Both the position numbers and the translations under genes were made by a program. The notes beneath the pieces are model-generated. The model was not told where the DNA came from. It ran no database searches and saw nothing but the letters and a program-made list of their open reading frames with translations. Below, piece after piece: positions 1 through 7,758 of a stretch of DNA of 64,000 bases (position 1 is its first letter; every line of letters starts with the position of its first letter). The DNA comes from Thermocrinis sp. GTDB lineage: Bacteria; Aquificota; Aquificia; Aquificales; Aquificaceae. Location of the stretch: NCBI RefSeq assembly GCF_036781485.1, contig NZ_DAIQAX010000002.1:98759-162758 (forward strand), given 5' to 3'.

Positions 1-841
1 CAGCTACCTCTACTCTTTTGGTTTTTGGATCTATTCTTATGTCGGTTACAGGTGCTGGCGCTAAGCTTTTTCTAACGAGTTCTTCCGTGTTTTCCGTAGC
101 TTTTATGAGGTCTATCCTCTCTCCGGAAAGCTCTTTTATGATGGGGGCTATTTTGGTTCCTTTTAGACCAACTACTATAGCTACCGGATCTATACGCGTA
201 TCCCTAGACCTTACCAAGACCTTAGCCCTTTCCCCGGGTTCTCTCACTACGTTTAGGATCTCTACTTCACCCTCCTTGATTTCTGATACCTCTGCTTCCA
301 AGAGCTTAATTAGAAAATTTGGATGGGTTCTTGAGAGGATTATTTCATAGCTACCCCTTTTTCTTACAACACGAAGAATTAGCGCTTTTAATCTATCTCC
401 AACTTTATAAACCTCCTTGGGTATCTGCTCTCTCTTAGGCAATACAGCCATAGCTTTCCCAAGATCTACTATAAGATCTCCGTTTTCCGCAATTCTGCGC
501 ACTATACCTAACACTATCTCACCCTCAAGCTCCACAAACTCTAAGTATCTTCTCTCTTCATCTGCCCTTTCTAATTCCTTTAGAAACTCCTCCTTTGCTG
601 CATAAGCGGCAATCCTATTCATCTCTTCGGGAACTATGTTCAGTGGGACCTTTTCCCCCTTGTGCAAGAGATAAACCCTTATCTCATCCTCCACCAGCTC
701 TACTTCTACGTGATTTTTTATTTTTCTATCCTTTTTTATAGCAAGTGCTATGGAATTTTTTAGAGCCCTTTCCACCAACCATTCAGGTATGTCCTTTTCC
801 TTAGCCACTTGTTCGATCAACTTTTTTAAGTTTTTTACCAT
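1..841 (-). CDS. nusA: Transcription termination/antitermination factor NusA (partial)
   Basis: NusA binds RNA polymerase and nascent RNA and modulates pausing, termination and antitermination. About 280 N-terminal codons are visible; the C-terminus lies beyond the left window edge. The ATG at 839-841 begins MVKNLKKLIEQVAKEK, the usual NusA N-terminal helical domain. An S1-type RNA-binding segment follows (about residues 130-200), then the start of the first KH domain (DPVAIVVGLKGTKI region). The start overlaps the rimP stop by 7 nt (ATGGTAA), so the two are translationally coupled in the classic rimP-nusA order. Identification is from sequence pattern and context and is secure. Confidence 0.93.
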   Translation of the reverse strand, partial: MVKNLKKLIEQVAKEKDIPEWLVERALKNSIALAIKKDRKIKNHVEVELVEDEIRVYLLHKGEKVPLNIVPEEMNRIAAYAAKEEFLKELERADEERRYLEFVELEGEIVLGIVRRIAENGDLIVDLGKAMAVLPKREQIPKEVYKVGDRLKALILRVVRKRGSYEIILSRTHPNFLIKLLEAEVSEIKEGEVEILNVVREPGERAKVLVRSRDTRIDPVAIVVGLKGTKIAPIIKELSGERIDLIKATENTEELVRKSLAPAPVTDIRIDPKTKRVEVA

Positions 842-1308
842 TTTTCTATCTCCAGGTGAGCTCTTGCTATGGCTGATATTGGTATGTGTAGAAGGTTTCT
901 CCCTTCCTTACTCTCAATAACCAGCAGGTCCTCCTTAGCTTGCTGTATATAACCGAGAATTTCCCTTTTGTTTTCTATAGGCTCTTTAAGTATAACCTTT
1001 ACCAGCCTACCTGTGAAAAACTCAAAGTGCTCGATTTTGGTAAGTTCCCTTGTAAGACCTGGAGAGGAAACCTCAAGCATGTAAGAAACTGGGATAACGT
1101 CCTCCACATCCAGAAGAGAGGATATTCTCTTGCTAACCTCTTCGCAATCCCCAACTGTTATTCCCCCCTCTTTATCCACTATTATCCTCAAAACCCATCC
1201 CCTTTCTGGCTTAAACTCTATGTCAAATAGTCTATAGCCCATCTTTTTTATCACAGGGGCTACTATCTCCTTTACTCTGTCCACTATAACTTTATCGTCT
1301 ATATGCAT
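835..1308 (-). CDS. rimP: Ribosome maturation factor RimP
   Basis: RimP is a cytoplasmic factor for 30S subunit maturation. The 157-residue protein has the normal family length and the typical N-terminal half (IVAPVIKKMGYRLFDIEF) and central motif (VSSPGLTRELTK, close to the family's SSPGLDRPL). The frame stays open upstream to 1416, but that extension would overlap the divergent gene and reads poorly, so the ATG at 1308 is chosen. There is no Shine-Dalgarno; a TTGATT-17-GATAAT promoter ends 7 nt upstream, suggesting a leaderless message. It is followed by nusA with a 7-nt overlap. Confidence 0.93.
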   Translation of the reverse strand: MHIDDKVIVDRVKEIVAPVIKKMGYRLFDIEFKPERGWVLRIIVDKEGGITVGDCEEVSKRISSLLDVEDVIPVSYMLEVSSPGLTRELTKIEHFEFFTGRLVKVILKEPIENKREILGYIQQAKEDLLVIESKEGRNLLHIPISAIARAHLEIEKW

Positions 1309-1315
1309 GAAGATT

Positions 1316-1344
1316 ATTATCATATAACCACACGGAAAAATCAA
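1316..1344 (-). promoter_or_regulatory. Sigma-70-like promoter of rimP-nusA
   Basis: On the minus strand, TTGATT (1344-1339) and GATAAT (1321-1316) are separated by 17 nt. The -10 box ends 7 nt before the rimP ATG, so transcription would start at or next to the start codon. No ribosome binding site is present. Prediction from sequence only. Confidence 0.55.
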
Positions 1345-1348
1345 TAAG

Positions 1349-1768
1349 ATGGTACAATATATTTTAGTGAGGGTTACTATATCCTTTGACCTAGCTCCTT
1401 TCCTACACTGGTTCAAGGACTACGATCGAAGCAAAATTACAAGAGATCTGATAGCGGGCCTTACTGTAGCAGCGGTTTTAGTTCCACAAGGTATGGCATA
1501 CGCCCTTTTGGCCGGTATGCCTCCCATATACGGACTTTACGCATCCTTTTTACCTACCATAGTTGCTGCTCTTTTTGGAAGTTCAAGGTTTTTAGCTACT
1601 GGTCCAGTGGCAATGACTGCCCTTCTTTCTGCTTCTGTCATTTATGGCATGGCCGAACCTGGTTCCGAGCGGGGGTGGTGCAATGGTAGTTGCATTCTTT
1701 GGACTGGTGGAAGCTGTTGCTATAGCCAAACGACTTGCCATTCAGGCTGGAGACAAGTGGAACCCTAA
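1349..1768 (+). pseudogene. SulP-family anion permease, N-terminal fragment
   Basis: SulP proteins are inner-membrane anion (often sulfate) transporters with a C-terminal STAS domain. This frame carries the N-terminus (FLHWFKDYD, then [21 protein letters not shown]) and the first three or so membrane helices up to [13 protein letters not shown]. After about residue 104 (near 1662) the frame loses similarity; the remaining residues are out of frame with the continuation at 1644-2687. Real translation may begin at the GTG at 1367, just after a -10 box. The middle of the transporter, which I estimate at around 200 residues compared with typical 550-600-residue SulP proteins, is absent. A functional transporter is unlikely unless this is an assembly error. 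Confidence 0.75.
1352..1357 (+). promoter_or_regulatory. -10 box for the SulP gene
   Basis: TACAAT at 1352-1357 lies 9 nt before an in-frame GTG at 1367. No Shine-Dalgarno precedes that GTG, which fits a leaderless start there rather than at the ATG at 1349, which lies upstream of the -10 box. No convincing -35 box was found. Confidence 0.35.
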
Positions 1769-2687
1769 CCAAGAACTTATAGGTCAAGGTATGGCTAACG
1801 TAGTTGCCGGGTTTTTTAAAGGTTTTCCTGTGGGTGGTTCTTTTTCAAGGTCTGCATTAAACTTCCAGCTTCAGGCTAAGACTATCCTCGCCAGTGTGAT
1901 AACCGGTGCTACTGTGGGAATTACCTTAATTTCTTTAGCTCCTGCCTTTTACTATCTTCCTAAGGCTACTCTTTCAGCTATAGTCCTCTCTGCAGTCATA
2001 AATCTAATAAAGCCGCAGGAAATAATCAAACTATACAAGTTGAATAAAACTGACGGGGTCATTGCTGGGATAACTTTTTTCAGCGTATTTTTTATGGAGC
2101 TCTGGGTAGCACTTACCCTCGGCACAGTTATAGCCTTTGGCTCTTTTGTGTATAGAACTATGTATCCAAGGCTTGTGGTGCTCACAAGAAACCCTCAATC
2201 TCACACCTTTGTTAATGCGGAACGAGAAAATCTTCCCGAATGTCCACAGATAAGCTATATAAGACCCAATATGCCCATATACTTTGCAAACGCCGAATAT
2301 GTTTACGAATACATACTTAACAAGGTTAACGAAAGAAGATCCAATAAGGCTTTAAAATTTCTCCTAATCGACATGGAAGCGGTAAATTACATAGACGCTA
2401 CAGGTGTAGTAACCCTCACGAGACTTTTTGAAGAGCTAAAAAAGCAAGGCATAACAACTGCTATGGCTAATATAGCCTGTGACGTCTATCCTATACTTGA
2501 AAGGGCGGAGTTTGAAAAATATGTGGAAACTGATTTTATCTTTGATTCGAAGGGGCAGTCCATAGTGGAGCTTTTCAAGAGGTTAGATCATGACTACTGT
2601 GCCAGAAAATGCCCCTACGCAGTGTTTAGGGAGTGCTATACTGTGAAACCTCCGGAGTTCAAACCTGTAGTAGTCTTAAGGGGGTGA
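1644..2687 (+). pseudogene. SulP-family anion permease, C-terminal fragment with STAS domain
   Basis: This frame gives the C-terminal membrane part of SulP: the [13 protein letters not shown] and DPNQELIG-like ([14 protein letters not shown]) signature and the GGSFSRSALNFQ motif. A STAS domain follows at about residues 205-320 (YIRPNMPIYFANAEYV, LLIDMEAVNYIDATG). The first ATG at 1644 is probably not a natural start: homology begins near [12 protein letters not shown], about 25 bases after the N-terminal fragment stops matching. The two fragments are in different frames, so this is a deletion plus frameshift. The C-terminal tail is cysteine-bearing (CARKCPYAVFREC). The TlpA-like gene starts 4 nt after its stop codon. 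Confidence 0.75.
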
Positions 2688-2691
2688 TCAG

Positions 2692-3198
2692 ATGGAAAAG
2701 AAAAGAATATGGATAGTATCCCTAGTACTTGGTTTCCTGCTGGTTGCTCTTTTAGCTTATACGATTTTCCAGGAGAAGGAGGGAGTAGTTATAAAGGTGG
2801 AGAATATACCGGATTTGACCCTTGTTACCGTTGAGGGGAAAGAGATAAAGCTTTCAGATTACAGGGGGAAGGTCTTACTTTTAAACTTTTGGGCGGTTTG
2901 GTGCCCCCCATGTAAGGAAGAATTGCCCATTTTTGAAAAAGCCTACAAAAATTACAAACATTTGGGCTTTGAGGTGATTGCGGTAAATATGGACACATCG
3001 GAGGAGGCTTTTAGAAAATTTATAAAAGAAAATCCATATAGCTTTACCATGGTTAGGCCAAAGGGTGATCTGGAAAGCGAGCTCAAACTCTTTGGCTTTC
3101 CAACATCCTACCTTATAGATAGAGAAGGAAAGGTGGTAAAGGTAAAGATGGGTATTTATAGGGAGCTTGAGGAGGACCTGGAAAAGCTTTTTAGATGA
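2692..3198 (+). CDS. TlpA-like membrane-anchored thioredoxin-fold protein
   Basis: A 168-residue AhpC/TSA-TlpA family disulfide oxidoreductase. An uncleaved or cleaved N-terminal hydrophobic segment (residues 6-26) would place it on the outer face of the inner membrane. The thioredoxin domain follows, with the active site W70-C71-P-P-C74 and a GFPTSYLIDREGKV segment holding the cis-proline. Such proteins reduce or deliver disulfides for extracytoplasmic proteins, often in cytochrome c biogenesis; the exact partner cannot be told here. It follows the SulP remnant by 4 nt and overlaps the PP2C gene by 4 nt (ATGA), so it belongs to that operon. Confidence 0.88.
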   Translation: MEKKRIWIVSLVLGFLLVALLAYTIFQEKEGVVIKVENIPDLTLVTVEGKEIKLSDYRGKVLLLNFWAVWCPPCKEELPIFEKAYKNYKHLGFEVIAVNMDTSEEAFRKFIKENPYSFTMVRPKGDLESELKLFGFPTSYLIDREGKVVKVKMGIYRELEEDLEKLFR

Positions 3199-3920
3199 GA
3201 GTTTGTTTTTTTACTCATAAAGGAAAGGTTAGGGCGAAGAATGAAGATGCGCTGTTGGTGGGAAGGGAGGTTATACAGGCGGAAGCTATGGAAAAGCCCA
3301 TGGTTTTGGAAACTAAAGAGAGGCTTTTTGCAGTGGCAGATGGCTTAGGCGGGCATGCAAAGGGAGAGGTGGCATCCTACGAGGTTCTTAAGGTTTTAGC
3401 TCAAGAACAGCCACGGGACGAGAAAGGCCTATACGATGCCCTTTGGAAAGCTAAGTTCTGTCTTTTGGATTACGTAAAAGAACATCCATCAGCCTTTGGA
3501 CTTGGCACAGCCGTTGCGGGCGTGATTTTCTTGGAGAGCGAGATCTTGATTTTTAACGTTGGGGACTGCAGGGTTTATGTAGAAGATGGGAAAAGGTTCA
3601 TTAAACTATCAAGGGACCACACATTAGTGGAGGATTTAGTCATTTCTGGTAAAATGGATGAAGAAACTGCCAGAGTTCATCCTAAAAGACACATACTTAC
3701 GTCCGCCATACTAGGAGACGCATCGGAATTTAGCATATACACCAAAAGGATTCCCAACTTGGGCCAGTCTATACTGGTGTGTTCAGATGGCTTTTGGGAG
3801 GAGTTTAGCAAGGAGGAAATGGAGCTTTTTGCTATGTCTGAAGAACCTGTGGAACTTTTTCTTCAGTCTTTGGAAGGCAAAGACCAAAAGGATAACATAA
3901 GTTTTATATACATAGAATAA
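3195..3920 (+). CDS. PP2C-family Ser/Thr protein phosphatase
   Basis: A 241-residue, single-domain PPM/PP2C phosphatase of the bacterial Stp/PrpC type, dephosphorylating phospho-Ser/Thr proteins with two metal ions. The metal-site motifs are in order: NEDAL (D18), VADGLGGHAKGE (D49), GTAVAGVIF, NVGDCRVY, SDGFWEEF and DNISFIY. It is cytoplasmic, with no membrane segment. It overlaps the preceding thioredoxin gene by 4 nt. No classical Hanks kinase is adjacent; a small kinase-like protein is encoded at 21030. The ATG at 3195 gives the expected N-terminus, so the start is secure. Confidence 0.9.
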   Translation: MRVCFFTHKGKVRAKNEDALLVGREVIQAEAMEKPMVLETKERLFAVADGLGGHAKGEVASYEVLKVLAQEQPRDEKGLYDALWKAKFCLLDYVKEHPSAFGLGTAVAGVIFLESEILIFNVGDCRVYVEDGKRFIKLSRDHTLVEDLVISGKMDEETARVHPKRHILTSAILGDASEFSIYTKRIPNLGQSILVCSDGFWEEFSKEEMELFAMSEEPVELFLQSLEGKDQKDNISFIYIE

Positions 3921-4060
3921 GAAGGCTCCCCTACGCTAGCCACACCCCCTCAGAACTTGCCAAGGACTTTGACTGGTTTTACCCAGCCCCTGTTTGGGAT
4001 TCCTTCCATTGGCTCCCTCACAGAACCCTGGCTTGCTCTGAAGGCTTTTAACAAACATCA
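3921..4060 (-). ncRNA. Candidate structured noncoding RNA (minus strand)
   Basis: The gap between the PP2C gene and dnaE is not featureless. Bases 3921-4050 are 71/130 G+C by hand count, against AT-rich surroundings, typical of structured RNA in thermophiles. Arms at 4044-4026 and 3965-3947 form a 19-position helix on the minus strand: 14 Watson-Crick pairs, three G.U pairs and one symmetric 2x2 (AA/AA) internal loop. Read from the plus strand the three G.U pairs become A.C clashes, which points to minus-strand transcription. A smaller hairpin (CTGG-GTAAAA-CCAG on the minus strand) sits inside. TATACT boxes lie just upstream at 4072-4067 and 4085-4080. Ends are approximate. I could not match it to 6S, SRP or RNase P RNA. 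Confidence 0.55.
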
Positions 4061-4097
4061 GCTATTAGTATAAGCTCTTAGTATAACGGAGTTATAA
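4061..4097 (-). repeat. Tandem 13-bp promoter-like repeats upstream of the RNA
   Basis: On the minus strand two units, TTATACTAAGAGC (4086-4074) and TTATACTAATAGC (4073-4061), match at 12 of 13 positions. A partial third unit, TTATAACTCCG (4097-4087), precedes them. Each full unit contains a TATACT -10-like box. They lie immediately upstream of the predicted RNA, so they may be tandem promoters or a protein-binding array. Confidence 0.4.
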
Positions 4098-4151
4098 TTA
4101 GATGGGATGGGAAACCACCCTCTGAGGATTATGGACAAAGCCAAAATAAGC

Positions 4152-7100
4152 TTAAACCTCCAAACTTACCTCTACCGAGAATGGTTTTAGCAATTCACAA
4201 AGATCTTTAGTTGGTTTTATCCTATACCTGGGATCCGCTTGCATTAAAACTCTGTAGTTATCCGCCTTACACTCTATAAGAATTTCTGCACCACTGTTGG
4301 AAAAATGCTTACTGATTACACTGTAAAGTCTTTCCAATTCTTGAGTGGAAAGCTCTCTTTGCATAATCAAACGGATAAACCTTACCTTCTCTGAAAGGTA
4401 CTCATGTATGCTAAAAACTTGTCTAAGTATTATTTTCACAGACTCACTTTCTTGGTCCTTTATTAACTCGCCTTCTAAAACAACCAGCTCGTCCTCTTTT
4501 AGTTTCTCTTTGTTTTCTTCGTATGCTTCAGACCATGCTACAGCTTCTACCACACCGGTTTTGTCTATGAGGTTAAACACTGCGTAGGTGCTACCTTTTG
4601 AGTTCTTTTTGACTTTAAGCTCGGAAACTACGCCCGCAAAGGTATATTCGCCCTCCTCCAGGTCTTCTATGTCTTCAATGTAGGTTATTTTCCCTTCCAG
4701 CAGATCTTGGTATGGGTCTAAGGGATGTTGTGAAAGATAAAAACCTATAACCTCCCTTTCGTACTTTGATTTGTCCTCTTGTTTTGTATCTCTCTTTTCA
4801 AAGAGGCCGTTGCCCGAATAGAGCCCATTCTTAGTCTCCAATTTGGAAAGAAGGGAGCTTCTAAGCTCTCTGGTAAAATCAAAAGCACCTGCCTTAATAA
4901 GCGCTTCCAGTACTTTTTTATTTATCTTTCTGCTATCCATACTACGAACAAATTCAGACAGACTTTTCCAACCACTACCTCTTTTTTCTACTATTAGCTT
5001 GGCTGTCTCCTCTCCTACCCCCTTTATTCTCGCAAGACCAAATCTTATCTTTTTTCTACCTTCTATTACAAAATCTGCTCCACTTTTATTTATGTCTGGT
5101 GGAAGTATCTGTATATCAAAGTTTACCTTGGCGTCTCTGAGAAGGTTTATAAACTTTCTGTCAGATTTCTCTGTGGAAAGTTTCACTGCAAAAAACTCTT
5201 CTGGATAGTGGGCTTTCATGTAAGCGGTCCAATAGGATAGGTATCCATATGCTACCGAGTGGGATTTGTTAAAGGAATAGCTGGCAAACTTCTCTATATC
5301 CTCCCAAAGCTTTTCCACACGATCTTTTGGATAACCATTCTGCACAGCTCCTGTTATGAACTTTTCCTTCATCTCGTTCATAACATCCTTCTTCTTTTTA
5401 CCTATTGCCTTTCTGAGCGTATCTGCCTCGCCCGGAGTAAAACCTGACAAGATTTGGCTCGCCTTCATTATCTGCTCTTGATAAACCCATACACCGTAGG
5501 TTTCTTTTAGCACCTCTTCCAATTCTGGAAAGGGATAGATTATCTGCTCTTTTCCATGCTTTCTGTTTATGTAGCTATCCACCAGACCACTTTTGAGGGG
5601 TCCAGGTCTGTACAGGGCTAAAACCGCCACTATGTCGTCAAAGCTATCTGGTTGTAGTCTTTTTAGCAGGTTCTTCATGCCTGTGCTTTCTAACTGGAAA
5701 ACACCGGAAGTAAGACCCTTTCTAAGAAGCTCAAACACCTTTTGATCATCCAAAGGAAGCTTTAGGAATTCTACTTCTACTCCATGCCTTTCTTTAACCA
5801 ACTGTCTCATCCTTTCCAACTCTGTTAGCGTTTTAAGCCCAAGAAAGTCCATCTTGACAAGTCCCAACTCTTCAAGCTTTGACATATCAAACTGAGTAGC
5901 AAGTTGTTGGTCATCGTAGTAAAGCGGCACGAGCTCTTCTAAAGGTATAGGCGATATGACCACACCCGCAGCGTGTAAAGAGGTGTGCCTTGTGAGCCCC
6001 TCTAACCTTAGAGCTATCTCTATTAGCTTCTTTATCTCTGGATTTTCCTGCGCCATCTTTCGCAACTTCTTTGCGTTTTCTTCTATATCGTTTCTGTGTC
6101 TGCCATATTTCTCAAGAAGCTCCTCTATGGGTGTTAAGTACATCTCTTCCAGGGAGAGCCATGTGCCTTGAACGTCTCCCTGAGGTATAAGCTTTGCCAG
6201 TTTGTCCCCTTCCGAATAAGGCAATCCAAGAGCTCTTGCCGTATCCCTTATAGCTTGCTTTGCCTTCATCACGTTGTAGGTAATTATTTGAGCAGTGTTC
6301 TCTGCACCGTACTTTTCTTTCACGTACTCCAGCACTCTGTCTCTGTTTTCCATACAAAAATCCACGTCTATATCTGGCATAGAAACACGTTCTGGGTTTA
6401 GGAACCTTTCAAAGAGTAGCCCATGCTTTATTGGATCCACGTCTGTAATTCCGAGGGAAAAGGCAAGCAAAGAACCGGCAGCAGAACCTCTACCCGGACC
6501 CACTGGAATGTGCCTATGTTTAGCCCAGTTTATAAAATCCTGAACTATGATAAAGTATCCAGAAAAGCCCATTCTTTGTACAACATCTAACTCGTACTCA
6601 AGCCTATCCCAGTATTCCTTTGAATCTTTTGCGAGCCCCTGTGCAATCCTCTGCTTGAGGCCTTTTATAGCAAGCTCTCTTAAAAGCTCCTCTTCTGTAT
6701 GATTTTGAGAAAACTTAGGAAGAAGATAACCCTTACTTTCAAGTAACTCAAACCTTTCATCACACTTGTGGGCTACTTCCAAAGTGTTCAGCAGTGCCTG
6801 CTCCCATCCATCAAACTTGCCTCTAAACCTCTCCCAGATTTCCTCCTTACTGGCAAAGTGTAGGTAATCGTTAATGCACTTAAACTCTTCCCTTTGGAGT
6901 TCCATAAGTGTTTTCTTCATTTGAACAGCCATGAGTACTTGATGGGCTATTCTATCTTCGGGCATAAGGTAGTGGGCGTCGCCTGTTGCCACCAACTTAA
7001 CTCCAAGCTTTTTAGAGATTTGAATTAGGTGTCTGTTGGCGATTTCTTGTTCTGGAAGGGAATTGGCTTGAAGCTCCAAATACAGATCCTCTCCAAACAG

Positions 7101-7610
7101 ATCTTTGAATTTTTTTACCCATTCTTCTGCTCTGTGTGTATCTCCTATACTTGCGTAATAAGTGGGCACACCTTTCAGACAAGCGGTTATGGCTATAAGA
7201 CCCTCGTGATATTTAGACAAAAGCTCGTAGTCAATTCTCGGTTTGTAGTAAAAACCCTCTTTGAAAGCTAAAGAGGAGAGTTTATAAAGATTTTTTAGCC
7301 CTAAGTCGTTTTTTGCTATGAGTATTAGGTGGTGGTTGTATCTGTCAGTTATGTTGTCCTCAGACCCTTTGCCTTTCCTATCAAACCTTGAACCAGTGGT
7401 AAAGTATGCTTCCATACCAAGCAAAGGCTTTATACCAGCAGATCTCATGCTTTTGTAAAAGTCCAGTATGCCAAAAAGATTCCCGTGGTCCGTTATGGCA
7501 ACAGCAGAATAACCAAGTTCCAAAGCCCTCTTGGTAAGGTCTTTTATCTTTATGGCTCCGTCAAGCAGGGAGTATTGAGTATGCAAATGCAGATGGACAA
7601 AATCAACCAT
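4152..7610 (-). CDS. dnaE: DNA polymerase III subunit alpha
   Basis: The 1152-residue catalytic subunit of the replicative polymerase. The N-terminal PHP domain starts at residue 4 (VHLHLHTQYSLLDGA). The polymerase core has GPGRGSAAGSLL and the catalytic aspartates in PDIDVDFC (about residues 405-412), plus HTSLHAAGVV. A helix-hairpin-helix region (KGVGEETAKLI) and an OB-fold domain (EGEYTFAGVVSELKVKK) follow toward the C-terminus. Length and order match bacterial DnaE1-type enzymes. It is a single gene, divergent from tkt; no ribosome binding site is obvious before the ATG at 7610. Confidence 0.97.
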   Translation of the reverse strand: MVDFVHLHLHTQYSLLDGAIKIKDLTKRALELGYSAVAITDHGNLFGILDFYKSMRSAGIKPLLGMEAYFTTGSRFDRKGKGSEDNITDRYNHHLILIAKNDLGLKNLYKLSSLAFKEGFYYKPRIDYELLSKYHEGLIAITACLKGVPTYYASIGDTHRAEEWVKKFKDLFGEDLYLELQANSLPEQEIANRHLIQISKKLGVKLVATGDAHYLMPEDRIAHQVLMAVQMKKTLMELQREEFKCINDYLHFASKEEIWERFRGKFDGWEQALLNTLEVAHKCDERFELLESKGYLLPKFSQNHTEEELLRELAIKGLKQRIAQGLAKDSKEYWDRLEYELDVVQRMGFSGYFIIVQDFINWAKHRHIPVGPGRGSAAGSLLAFSLGITDVDPIKHGLLFERFLNPERVSMPDIDVDFCMENRDRVLEYVKEKYGAENTAQIITYNVMKAKQAIRDTARALGLPYSEGDKLAKLIPQGDVQGTWLSLEEMYLTPIEELLEKYGRHRNDIEENAKKLRKMAQENPEIKKLIEIALRLEGLTRHTSLHAAGVVISPIPLEELVPLYYDDQQLATQFDMSKLEELGLVKMDFLGLKTLTELERMRQLVKERHGVEVEFLKLPLDDQKVFELLRKGLTSGVFQLESTGMKNLLKRLQPDSFDDIVAVLALYRPGPLKSGLVDSYINRKHGKEQIIYPFPELEEVLKETYGVWVYQEQIMKASQILSGFTPGEADTLRKAIGKKKKDVMNEMKEKFITGAVQNGYPKDRVEKLWEDIEKFASYSFNKSHSVAYGYLSYWTAYMKAHYPEEFFAVKLSTEKSDRKFINLLRDAKVNFDIQILPPDINKSGADFVIEGRKKIRFGLARIKGVGEETAKLIVEKRGSGWKSLSEFVRSMDSRKINKKVLEALIKAGAFDFTRELRSSLLSKLETKNGLYSGNGLFEKRDTKQEDKSKYEREVIGFYLSQHPLDPYQDLLEGKITYIEDIEDLEEGEYTFAGVVSELKVKKNSKGSTYAVFNLIDKTGVVEAVAWSEAYEENKEKLKEDELVVLEGELIKDQESESVKIILRQVFSIHEYLSEKVRFIRLIMQRELSTQELERLYSVISKHFSNSGAEILIECKADNYRVLMQADPRYRIKPTKDLCELLKPFSVEVSLEV

Positions 7611-7742
7611 AAAAGTTTAGCTTAATACACTTTTTAAAACAAATAACTATCGGCAAAGTGGCTATTTTAAAGCTTCTGAAAACCCCCTTTCTAATTCCGA
7701 GTAGTTTTTTCAATTTTTACAAACCCTTAAAGATAGTGAAAG

Positions 7743-7748
7743 TATAAT
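7743..7748 (+). promoter_or_regulatory. -10 box of tkt operon
   Basis: TATAAT at 7743-7748, with 10 nt to the tkt ATG at 7759 and no Shine-Dalgarno between. No good -35 box at 16-18 nt. Fits the near-leaderless layout seen at several operon heads in this window. Confidence 0.5.
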
Positions 7749-7758
7749 ATTCCATGCC

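Noticed and set aside
1309..1416. 36-codon N-terminal extension of rimP
   Set aside because: Not part of the RimP family, overlaps the divergent SulP start and lies upstream of a good rimP promoter.
3921..4060. SRP (4.5S) RNA as identity of the structured RNA
   Set aside because: GGAAGGAA occurs on the minus strand but not the conserved GGAAGGAAGCAGCC core with its flanking loops.
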